Shown here one piece after another: positions 1 through 6,153 of a stretch of 42,153 bases of DNA (position 1 is the stretch's first letter; each line of letters opens with the position of its first letter). Where the stretch lies: positions 1 through 42,153 of the forward strand of contig JAIEOV010000060.1 in the NCBI GenBank assembly GCA_019750135.1, given 5' to 3'. The notes beneath the pieces are model-generated. The model was not told where the DNA came from, ran no database searches, and was given only the letters and a program-made list of their open reading frames with translations. The position numbers and the translations under genes are program-made. The stretch comes from Reyranella sp. Its GTDB lineage: Bacteria; Pseudomonadota; Alphaproteobacteria; Reyranellales; Reyranellaceae.

Positions 1-76
1 CCCTCCGACTCATCAGCTCCTCTCCTCCTGAGAAACTGTCCGGATTTTACCTGTCTCAGTTTTGGGGGGCACTCCA
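1..76 (-). mobile_element. Partial IS3-family insertion sequence end with start of orfA
   Basis: On the minus strand, starting at 76, the sequence reads TGGAGTGCCCCCCAAAACTG, which resembles the terminal inverted repeat of IS3-family elements (TG at the tip, then a C-run and CAAAA). About 45 bases inside it is a strong ribosome site (AGGAGGAGAGGAG, about positions 17–29), followed by an ATG at 13–11 that opens a frame reading M-S-R-R before the window ends. Many IS3-family OrfA proteins start with MSRR. The rest of the element lies outside the window, so the target duplication and transposase cannot be checked. Similarity is from memory of the family. Confidence 0.55.
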
Positions 77-401
77 CCGCGCAGCCGGACCGCTGACACT
101 ATAGAAGCCCCCTGCTCCGGTCGAGAAACCGGACATACAAACTGTGGTGCACCGCAGCAAGCAGGTCACCTCTTTATGGTTCCGTAGCGGATGCATCTCC
201 ATTGCGGTGAAAATAGACGGCAATACAACCTCCGAGACAGTATCGCCTCGACTACCGTCTTCTCCACACCGACGGATTGACTCCCCCCAGCCGGAGTGAA
301 ACGATTTCCAGGACAAGGCTTCGCTCCGGACGTGTTCGGCAGCGACCCACCGTCCGGAGCTTCTTTGGCGCAGACGAACGCGCAAGAAGGAGGACGTTGT
401 C
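77..401. other. Gene-free stretch between IS end and EF-G-like gene
   Basis: No convincing coding frame is seen in these 325 bases. Two inverted repeats are present: a small 6-bp hairpin at 116–133 (TCCGGT/ACCGGA) and a perfect 10-bp inverted repeat at 323–360, listed separately. The ribosome site of the next gene (AAGGAGG, about 387–393) closes the stretch. Confidence 0.5.
323..360. promoter_or_regulatory. 10-bp inverted repeat upstream of EF-G-like gene
   Basis: GCTCCGGACG (323–332) and CGTCCGGAGC (351–360) are perfect inverted repeats separated by 18 bases. They lie about 27 bases before the ribosome site of the gene starting at 402. The arrangement could be a leader hairpin or a repressor operator; no U-run follows, so it does not look like a terminator. 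Confidence 0.4.
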
Positions 402-2477
402 ATGAACGACATCAAATCCGAGACCATTCCTGGAGGCAGACCAGGCAGCGGCGCGCACCGCGTGGTGGCGTTGTGCGGGCCGTATCTCTCGGGCAAGACC
501 AGCCTGCTCGAGAGCATCCTCTACGCCACGGGAGCCATCGGCCGGCGCGGGTCCACGCGCGCAGGCACCTCGATTGGCGACGGCGCCGCCGAGGCGCGCA
601 AGCGCGGCATGGGCACCGAGATCAACGTTGCCTCGGTCGACTATCTCGGCGATCAATGGACCTTCCTCGACGTGCCAGGCTCGATCGAGTTCCAGAACGA
701 CACCTTCGCGGCGCTCGCCGTGTGCGACGCAGCCGTACTGGTCTGCGAGCCATCGCCCGAGCGAGTCGTAGCGCTGACGCCGCTGCTGAAATTCATCGAA
801 GACCACCACATCCCCCACATCATCTTCATCAACAAGATCGATTCGGCCGAAGTCCGCGTCCGCGACATGTTGTCGGCGCTGCAATCCATCTCGTCGCGCA
901 AGCTTTTGCTGCGCCAGGTGCCGATCCGCCAGGCCGCATCCGACGGCAGCGACGAGACGGTGGGCTATGTCGACCTCGTGAGCGAACGCGCCTACCGCTA
1001 CAAGTCGAGCGGCGCTTCCGACCTGATCGAAATGCCGGCCGAGATCCTGCCGCGCGAGAGCGAAGCGCGCCGCGAGATGCTTGAGACGCTGTCGGAGTTC
1101 GACGATCAGATGCTCGAGCAACTGATCGAGGATATCGCCCCCGAGAAGTCGCTGATCTATCGCGACCTGCACGACGAGTTCGGCGCCGACCAGATCGCGC
1201 CCGTGCTGTTGGGCGCCGGCGACCGCGAGAACGGCGTGCGCCGGTTGCTCAAGGCGCTGCGCCACGACACGCCGGTCGTCGCCGAGACCGCCAAGCGGCG
1301 CTCGCTGCCGTCCAACGGCGTCGCCATGGCCGAGTGCTTCAAGGTCCTGCACCAGAGCCACGCCGGCAAGCTGTCGCTCTGCCGTGTCTGGTCGGGCACC
1401 CTGGTCGAAGGCCAGAGCGTCGGCGGCCAGCGCATCGGCACGTTGCTCAGGCCGTTCGGCCAGCGCCTCGACAAGATCGGCGAAGCCAAGGCCGGCGAGA
1501 TCGTGGCATTGGCCAAGGTCGATGCGCTGTCGGGCGGCCAGTCGCTGTCGGCCTCGGGCATTGCCGCGACCGAGGACTTCCCGAAGGCCGATTCGCCGGT
1601 CTTCGCCCTGTCGCTGCGCGCCAAGAACCGTAACGACGAGGTCAAGCTCTCGGGCGCCCTGCACAAGATCGTCGAGGAGGACCCGTCGCTCTCCTTCGAG
1701 GCGCGTGCCGAGACGCACGAGCTGCTGCTCAAGGGCCAGGGCGAGATGCATCTCAAGGTCGCGGTCGACAAGCTCGCCGGCCGCTACAACGTCGCGGTCG
1801 ACACCGAGACGCCGCGCGTCGCCTATCGCGAGACCATCCAGGGCGGCAGCCAGCAGCATGCCCGTTACAAGCGCCAGACCGGCGGCCACGGCCAGTTCGC
1901 CGACATCAAGGTCGAGATCAAGCCGCTGCCGCGCGGCTCGGGCTTCCGCTTCGTCGACAAGGTCGTGGGCGGCGTGGTGCCGCGCAACTTCATCCCGGCT
2001 GTCGAGGAAGGGCTGATCGACTACCTGAAGGAGGGCCCGCTCGGCCAACCGGTGGTCGACCTCGAGGTCACGCTGTTCGACGGCCAGTACCATTCCGTCG
2101 ACAGCTCGGAAATGTCGTTCAAGATGGCCGCGCGCATCGCCATGAGCGAAGCCATGCCCAAATGCAGGCCGGTGCTGCTGGAGCCCATCCTCAAGGTGAC
2201 GGTCGCGGCGCCCAACGACGCTACGCCGCGCATCCAGCGCCTGATCTCCGGCCGCCGAGGCCAGCTGCTGGGCTACGATGCCCGCGACGGCTGGAGCGGC
2301 TGGGACGAGGTCTCCGCCCTGATGCCCGAGGCCGAGATCGCCGACATGATCGTCGAGATCCGCTCGGTGACGCAGGGCGTCGGCACCTTCCGCACCGAGT
2401 TCGACCATCTGCAGGAGCTGGTCGGACGCACCGCCGATCGCATCGTCGAGGAGACGAAGAAGCGCGCGGCGGCCTGA
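402..2477 (+). CDS. Divergent elongation factor G-like GTPase
   Basis: A 691-residue protein with the full EF-G domain order: GTPase domain, beta-barrel domain II, the domain IV signature around ARYKRQTGGHGQFADI, and a domain V ending near the C-terminus. The ATG at 402 is chosen because AAGGAGG lies 8–14 bases upstream. The P-loop is GPYLSGKT (residues 26–33) and the base-recognition motif is NKID (144–147). The G3 motif reads DVPGSIEF (90–97), so the catalytic His of canonical EF-G (DTPGHVDF) is Ser here, and the switch I RGITI motif is also altered. These changes mark it as a member of the EF-G-like/EF-G2 paralogue group rather than the main translocase, which normally sits in the str operon. 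Its cellular role is not established. Confidence 0.88.
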   Translation: MNDIKSETIPGGRPGSGAHRVVALCGPYLSGKTSLLESILYATGAIGRRGSTRAGTSIGDGAAEARKRGMGTEINVASVDYLGDQWTFLDVPGSIEFQNDTFAALAVCDAAVLVCEPSPERVVALTPLLKFIEDHHIPHIIFINKIDSAEVRVRDMLSALQSISSRKLLLRQVPIRQAASDGSDETVGYVDLVSERAYRYKSSGASDLIEMPAEILPRESEARREMLETLSEFDDQMLEQLIEDIAPEKSLIYRDLHDEFGADQIAPVLLGAGDRENGVRRLLKALRHDTPVVAETAKRRSLPSNGVAMAECFKVLHQSHAGKLSLCRVWSGTLVEGQSVGGQRIGTLLRPFGQRLDKIGEAKAGEIVALAKVDALSGGQSLSASGIAATEDFPKADSPVFALSLRAKNRNDEVKLSGALHKIVEEDPSLSFEARAETHELLLKGQGEMHLKVAVDKLAGRYNVAVDTETPRVAYRETIQGGSQQHARYKRQTGGHGQFADIKVEIKPLPRGSGFRFVDKVVGGVVPRNFIPAVEEGLIDYLKEGPLGQPVVDLEVTLFDGQYHSVDSSEMSFKMAARIAMSEAMPKCRPVLLEPILKVTVAAPNDATPRIQRLISGRRGQLLGYDARDGWSGWDEVSALMPEAEIADMIVEIRSVTQGVGTFRTEFDHLQELVGRTADRIVEETKKRAAA

Positions 2478-2491
2478 ACGGTCACAAGGGA

Positions 2492-2517
2492 GTGAAGCCG
2501 CCTCCGGGCGGCTTCAC
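2492..2517 (+). terminator. Strong hairpin after EF-G-like gene
   Basis: A perfect 11-bp stem (GTGAAGCCGCC / GGCGGCTTCAC) with a TCCG loop starts 15 bases after the stop at 2477. No T-run follows, so termination may be weak or factor-assisted; it may alternatively be an mRNA-stabilising stem. Confidence 0.55.
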
Positions 2518-2539
2518 GCAGCCATTTGCCGCCACCATA

Positions 2540-2572
2540 GTTTCTTCTGTGGAGTGGTTCCACAGGAGAGAC
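2540..2572 (+). promoter_or_regulatory. Leader hairpin burying the Shine–Dalgarno of the UGA-containing gene
   Basis: Bases 2540–2553 pair with 2559–2572 in a 14-bp stem containing two G·U pairs, with loop GTGGT. The ribosome site AGGAG (2564–2568) lies in the right arm, so translation from the ATG at 2578 would require opening the stem. The tandem paralogue has a shorter hairpin with the same GTGGA/TCCAC core at the equivalent place. The structure is read by eye. Confidence 0.5.
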
Positions 2573-2577
2573 AATCC

Positions 2578-3012
2578 ATGTTCAACAGAAGGTCCATGAT
2601 GGTGGGCGGCCTGGCGATGGCCACCGCACCGTCATTGGCCCGCATCGCGCAAGCCCAGTCTGGGAAGCCGATGCTGGTGTTCGTCGGCCATGAACTTTGA
2701 GGCGGCTGCAAGATCTGGCGTGCCCAGTCTGAGCCCGACTTCGTGAAGTCGGATGCAGCCCATAAGCTCGACTATCGGGTGGTGCATCCCGCCAACCAGA
2801 CGCTGGTGCTGAAGGAAGAGGAGTGGCCGACAGACTCGCTGTGGGTCCGCACCGCCTTCCTCGACAGCGACGAGGGTAAGTCGCGCCCCGACGCGACGCC
2901 ACGCTTCATCCTCGCCCAGGACGGCAAGGTCATTCTTGCAGTCACCGGCAATGCCGGCTGGAAGGACAAGATGTGGCCCAGGATCCTGGAAGTGACCGAG
3001 ACCAAGGCCTGA
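2578..3012 (+). CDS. Putative selenoprotein: exported thioredoxin-fold protein with UGGC active site (in-frame TGA at 2698–2700)
   Basis: The ATG at 2578 follows AGGAG by 9 bases. The frame stays open to 3012 apart from one TGA at codon 41. Reading it as selenocysteine gives 144 residues: a twin-arginine-like signal peptide (R4-R5, probable cleavage after AQA at 24–26), a beta-strand (MLVFV, 32–36), then U41-G42-G43-C44-K45, matching the C-G-P-C-K active site of thioredoxin with Sec as nucleophile. A cis-proline candidate (TP, 107–108) precedes the next strand. The next gene aligns residue for residue over all 144 positions without gaps, on both sides of the TGA. A SECIS-like hairpin follows at 2711–2730. 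The likely role is periplasmic thiol redox chemistry, but the substrate is unknown. The alternative is a pseudogene made by a Cys TGC/TGT to TGA change; the intact flanking frame and hairpin geometry argue against it. No sel genes are in this window. Confidence 0.78.
2698..2730 (+). promoter_or_regulatory. Bacterial-type SECIS element (UGA plus downstream hairpin)
   Basis: Counting the U of UGA (2698) as 1, the stem is A14-G15-A16 with U31-C32-U33 (2711–2713 with 2728–2730), then a bulged U17 (2714), then C18-U19-G20-G21 with C27-C28-A29-G30, with loop C22-G23-U24-G25-C26 (2719–2723). In E. coli fdhF the SelB-contacting bases are also bulged U17 and loop G23 and U24 by the same numbering. The matching stretch of the tandem paralogue (from 3232) cannot form this stem. 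Confidence 0.75.
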
Positions 3013-3076
3013 CTACCGTCCCGTCATGACGGGGGCTTCGTCCGCTTTTCCTCCCTGGACGCTTGGATCATATTGG

Positions 3077-3098
3077 CCCCGTGGAGCATTCCACGGGG
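3077..3098 (+). promoter_or_regulatory. Leader hairpin upstream of the Ser paralogue
   Basis: CCCCGTGGA (3077–3085) pairs with TCCACGGGG (3090–3098) around a GCAT loop, a perfect 9-bp stem. It overlaps the G-rich part of the ribosome site (GGGGGAG) before the ATG at 3112. The GTGGA/TCCAC core and position mirror the hairpin before the gene at 2578, consistent with duplication of gene plus leader. Confidence 0.5.
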
Positions 3099-3111
3099 GA
3101 GATGGAGTCGT

Positions 3112-3546
3112 ATGGTCCTGAGACGTTTTGTGATGGCGGCGTTCGCGATGGCCGCCGCGCTGCTGTGCGTACCCGTTGTCGAAGCGCAAACGGCCGCCCG
3201 TCCGGCGATGGTCATCGTCTGTCACGACCAGTCGGAGGCGTGCAAGACGTGGCGCAGCCAGTGGCAGCCCATGTTCGCCGGCTCCCCCGCTTATAAGATG
3301 ATCGACATCCGGACCATCAACGCCCCTACGGCCAAGGCGATGATGCAGCCGGCCGCCTGGCCCGCCGATCTGCGCTGGCTGCTCGACACCTTCCTGATGA
3401 GCCAGCAGGGCGCGTGGGAGGAGTACGAGACGCCGCGCTTCTTCTTGCTGCAGAATGGCTCGGTCACGGCCAGCACCGCCGGCAACAACGGCTGGCGCGA
3501 GTACATGTGGCCGACGATCCTCGATGTGACGAATACCAAACCGTAG
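3112..3546 (+). CDS. Exported thioredoxin-fold protein, Ser/Cys paralogue of the UGA-containing gene
   Basis: A 144-residue protein with a hydrophobic signal peptide (cleavage probably after VEA, about residue 25). It aligns without gaps to the product of 2578–3012. At the active-site position it has S41-E42-A43-C44-K45, so the nucleophilic residue is Ser (TCG) while the resolving Cys44 is kept. An extra Cys appears at 37 (VIVCHD), giving a possible C-X6-C pair absent from the partner. The TP cis-proline (107–108) and the C-terminal NGW...MWP pattern are shared. The start at 3112 is preferred over an upstream ATG at 3073 because it leaves a clean signal peptide and matches the paralogue start exactly. 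The first copy stops 99 bases upstream. Function unknown; probably a redox or scaffold paralogue in the periplasm. Confidence 0.75.
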   Translation: MVLRRFVMAAFAMAAALLCVPVVEAQTAARPAMVIVCHDQSEACKTWRSQWQPMFAGSPAYKMIDIRTINAPTAKAMMQPAAWPADLRWLLDTFLMSQQGAWEEYETPRFFLLQNGSVTASTAGNNGWREYMWPTILDVTNTKP

Positions 3547-3576
3547 GCACCAAACCCTAGAGACCCGGAGGCTGCC

Positions 3577-4089
3577 ATGGCCAACGAGCTGTTCCGCAGT
3601 CAACTCGCTTCCTACGCCTCGGTGCATCGCGACTGGCGCAACAAGGCGACTCACTTCGTGGGCATCCCGGTCATCGTCTTCTCGCTGCTGCTCCTCCTGT
3701 CGCTGTGGCGGCTCGAGGTCGGCGACCGGCAGTGGACGCTGTCGCTCGCCATCACCATCGTCGCGGTCCTGGGCTGGATGGCGCTCGATCTCGGCATCGG
3801 CATCGCAATGGCCGTGATCATGGCGGTCGCCTGGTACGCGGCCGAAGCGTTTGCCGGCGCCTTGGGCTCGGCGCAGGCGGTGTGGATCGCCTTCGTCGTG
3901 CTGTTCGTCGGCGGCTGGGTGCTGCAGTTCCTCGGCCATCACTACGAGGGCAAGCGGCCGGCGCTGATCGACAACATCTTCCAGGGCTTCATCGGGCCGA
4001 TGTTCCTGGTCGCCGAGGCCATGGTGGTCATGGGCCTGCGCCGCGATCTCGCCCAAGTCATGGGCGAAAGCGACGTCACGGCGCGGTGA
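3577..4089 (+). CDS. DUF962/Mpo1-like integral membrane protein
   Basis: 170 residues with several hydrophobic segments. The N-terminal pattern HRDWRNKATHFVGIP (about 18–32) and the later QFLGHHYEGKRPAL (about 118–131) are the conserved His-containing motifs of the DUF962/YGL010w family. The yeast member Mpo1 is an Fe(II)-dependent dioxygenase acting in alpha-oxidation of 2-hydroxy fatty acids; whether this bacterial protein does the same is inference. A ribosome site (GGAGG) precedes the ATG at 3577. It stands 30 bases after the thioredoxin-like pair on the same strand, so co-transcription is possible. Confidence 0.8.
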   Translation: MANELFRSQLASYASVHRDWRNKATHFVGIPVIVFSLLLLLSLWRLEVGDRQWTLSLAITIVAVLGWMALDLGIGIAMAVIMAVAWYAAEAFAGALGSAQAVWIAFVVLFVGGWVLQFLGHHYEGKRPALIDNIFQGFIGPMFLVAEAMVVMGLRRDLAQVMGESDVTAR

Positions 4090-4100
4090 GCAGGGTTGAT

Positions 4101-4129
4101 TTGCCGTTGCCCTTGGGCGACGCCAGATA
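4101..4129 (+). promoter_or_regulatory. Possible sigma-70-type promoter for msrP
   Basis: TTGCCG (4101–4106) and CAGATA (4124–4129) are separated by 17 bases and lie 23 bases before the msrP start. The match to consensus is fair and was found by eye only. Confidence 0.3.
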
Positions 4130-4151
4130 AGCGGCGTAAAGGAGTTCGATC

Positions 4152-5108
4152 ATGCTGATCAAGCGCACACGCGGCTGGGAATTGGGCGAAAACCGGGCAA
4201 CGCCGGAAAGCCTCTTTCTACAGCGCCGGTCACTGGTGAAGGCCATGGGTCTTGGCGCGGCGTCGCTCGCCCTGCCCGCCGTTGCCTTCGCCCAGGACAA
4301 GGACCCGTCGGCGGCGCTTTATCCCGCCAAGCGCAACGACAAGTACGGCGTGCCGACGCCGATGACCGCCGAGAAGCTGGCCACGACCTACAACAACTTC
4401 TACGAATTCGGCACCGACAAGAGCATCTGGCGCGATGCCCAGAAGCTGGAAGTCCGGCCATGGACCATCAAGGTCTCGGGCATGGTCGAGAAGCCGTTCG
4501 AGATCGGCATCGACGATCTTCTGGCCAAGGTGCAGCTCGAGGAGCGTGTCTACCGCCATCGCTGCGTCGAGACCTGGTCGATGATCGTGCCGTGGAGCGG
4601 CTTCCCGATGCGCTCTCTGGTCGAGCTGTGCAAGCCGCTCGGCAGCGCCAAGTACGTCGTCATGAAGACGCTGAGCAATCCGAAGGTGATGCCCGAGCAG
4701 CGCGACCCGCTCTATCCCTGGCCCTACACCGAGGGGCTGGCGATGGACGAGGCGATGAACGACCTCACCTTCATCGCCACCGGCCTCTACGGCAAGCCGA
4801 TCCACAAGCAGAACGGCGCGCCTTTGCGCCTGGTCGCGCCGTGGAAGTATGGCTTCAAGAACGTGAAGTCGATCGTCTCGGTCGAATTCAGCGACAAACG
4901 CCCGTCGACGTTCTGGGAAAAGCTCCAGTCGAGCGAATACGGCTTCTGGGCCAACGTGAACCCGCAGGTGGCGCATCCGCGCTGGAGCCAGGCGACCGAG
5001 AAGCCGCTGGGCAGCAACGAGCGCATCCCGACCCAGCTCTATAACGGTTACGGCGAGTTCGTGGCCGGGCTGTATGCCGACCGCAAAGCGGAAAAGCTCT
5101 TCATGTAA
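4152..5108 (+). CDS. msrP: Periplasmic methionine sulfoxide reductase catalytic subunit MsrP (YedY)
   Basis: A 318-residue molybdopterin enzyme of the sulfite oxidase fold that reduces oxidised methionine in periplasmic proteins. A Tat signal (QRRSLVKAMG, about 24–33) ends near AFAQ (45–48). The molybdenum-ligand cysteine is C138 in RHRCVETWSM, and the length and the motif GAPLRLVAPWKYGFKNVKS are typical of YedY. The ATG at 4152 follows GGAG by about 7 bases. The heme-binding membrane partner MsrQ, which usually follows msrP and feeds it electrons from quinol, is not next to it: the following gene is an unrelated binding protein. MsrQ must be elsewhere or replaced. Confidence 0.93.
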   Translation: MLIKRTRGWELGENRATPESLFLQRRSLVKAMGLGAASLALPAVAFAQDKDPSAALYPAKRNDKYGVPTPMTAEKLATTYNNFYEFGTDKSIWRDAQKLEVRPWTIKVSGMVEKPFEIGIDDLLAKVQLEERVYRHRCVETWSMIVPWSGFPMRSLVELCKPLGSAKYVVMKTLSNPKVMPEQRDPLYPWPYTEGLAMDEAMNDLTFIATGLYGKPIHKQNGAPLRLVAPWKYGFKNVKSIVSVEFSDKRPSTFWEKLQSSEYGFWANVNPQVAHPRWSQATEKPLGSNERIPTQLYNGYGEFVAGLYADRKAEKLFM

Positions 5109-5186
5109 AGGTGCTGCCTACCTTTGCCTCGCCGCGCCGGCCCGCGCTACAACGGGTCGACGGTTGAGGTCGAGGGAGGAAGTTCA

Positions 5187-6149
5187 GTGAAGTTGAATCG
5201 CCGTTCCGTGCTTGCGGGCGCCGCCGCCCTGTCGGCGTCGCCAAAAGCATTTGCACAGGCGTATCCCAACAAGCCGATCAAGATCGTCGTGCCCTTCGCG
5301 GCCGGCAGCGCCACCGACCTGACGGCGCGCGGCCTCGCCGCCAAGCTCCAGGACATCCTGAAGCAGCCCATCGTCGTCGACGACAAGCCCGGCGCCTCGG
5401 GCCAGCTCGGCGCCTCCGCCGTCGCGACCGCGGCGCCCGACGGCTACACCTTGCTGATGGGCACCAACTCGACCAATGCCGCCAACCAGGCGTTGTTCAA
5501 GAAGCTGTCCTACGATCCCGACAAGGACTTCGCGCCGATCATGCGCTGCGTGACCGGCGTCAACGTACTGGTGGTCAACAACGACCTGCCGATCAAGTCG
5601 GTCGCCGAGCTGATCGACTATGCCAAGAAGAATCCCGGCAAGCTGAACTACTCCGAGGCCAGCGCCTCGCAGCGCCTGTCGGCCGAGATGTTCAACAAGA
5701 TGGCCGGCGTGAAGATCGAGCGCGTGCCCTACAAGGCCAGCCCGCAGGCGCTGGGTGACGTCATCTCCGGCCAGTGCCAGCTCATGTTCCCGGACCTGCC
5801 GCAGGGGCTGGCGCAGATCGACGCCGGGAAGGTGCGCGGGCTCGCCACGACGGGTCCGCAACGGACGACGGTCGCACCCAACCTGCCGGCCATCGCCGAG
5901 ACCGTGCCGGGCTACTCGCTGGTCTATTGGCTGGCGGTGTTCGCCCCGGCCGGCACGCCCACGGACATCCAGAAGACGCTGGCCGACGCCATCGCCGAAG
6001 CGCTGAAGGACCCGGCGACGGCCAAGGCCATGACCCAGGGCCGCATGGAAATCTCGCCCTTGCCGCTCGAGCAATTCGCCGCCTACGTCAAGGAACAGAC
6101 GACGTGGTGGACGACCGAGATCAAAGCCGCAGGCATCGAACCGGAGTGA
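5187..6149 (+). CDS. TctC/Bug-family periplasmic solute-binding protein
   Basis: 320 residues from a GTG start at 5187, chosen because GAGGGAGGAAG lies just upstream and because translation then begins directly at a signal peptide (KLNRRSVLAG..., cleavage near AFAQA). The mature protein has the Bug-family opening YPNKPIKIVVPFAAGSATD and the GASGQLGASAVATAAPDGYT block. Bug proteins bind small carboxylates for tripartite tricarboxylate transporters, or act as orphan sensors. No TctA/TctB membrane subunits are present here. The gene is 4 bases before an enoyl-CoA hydratase-family gene, so the ligand is probably the acid degraded by that operon (inference). Confidence 0.9.
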   Translation: MKLNRRSVLAGAAALSASPKAFAQAYPNKPIKIVVPFAAGSATDLTARGLAAKLQDILKQPIVVDDKPGASGQLGASAVATAAPDGYTLLMGTNSTNAANQALFKKLSYDPDKDFAPIMRCVTGVNVLVVNNDLPIKSVAELIDYAKKNPGKLNYSEASASQRLSAEMFNKMAGVKIERVPYKASPQALGDVISGQCQLMFPDLPQGLAQIDAGKVRGLATTGPQRTTVAPNLPAIAETVPGYSLVYWLAVFAPAGTPTDIQKTLADAIAEALKDPATAKAMTQGRMEISPLPLEQFAAYVKEQTTWWTTEIKAAGIEPE

Positions 6150-6153
6150 AGCG

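Noticed and set aside
252..2408. A 718-residue open frame antisense to the EF-G-like gene
   Set aside because: Shadow frame with biased composition, no ribosome site or domain.
2578..2700. Reading the TGA gene as a 40-codon protein or simple pseudogene
   Set aside because: Frame, length and alignment to the paralogue are intact beyond the TGA, and a SECIS-like hairpin is positioned correctly. It remains the main alternative.
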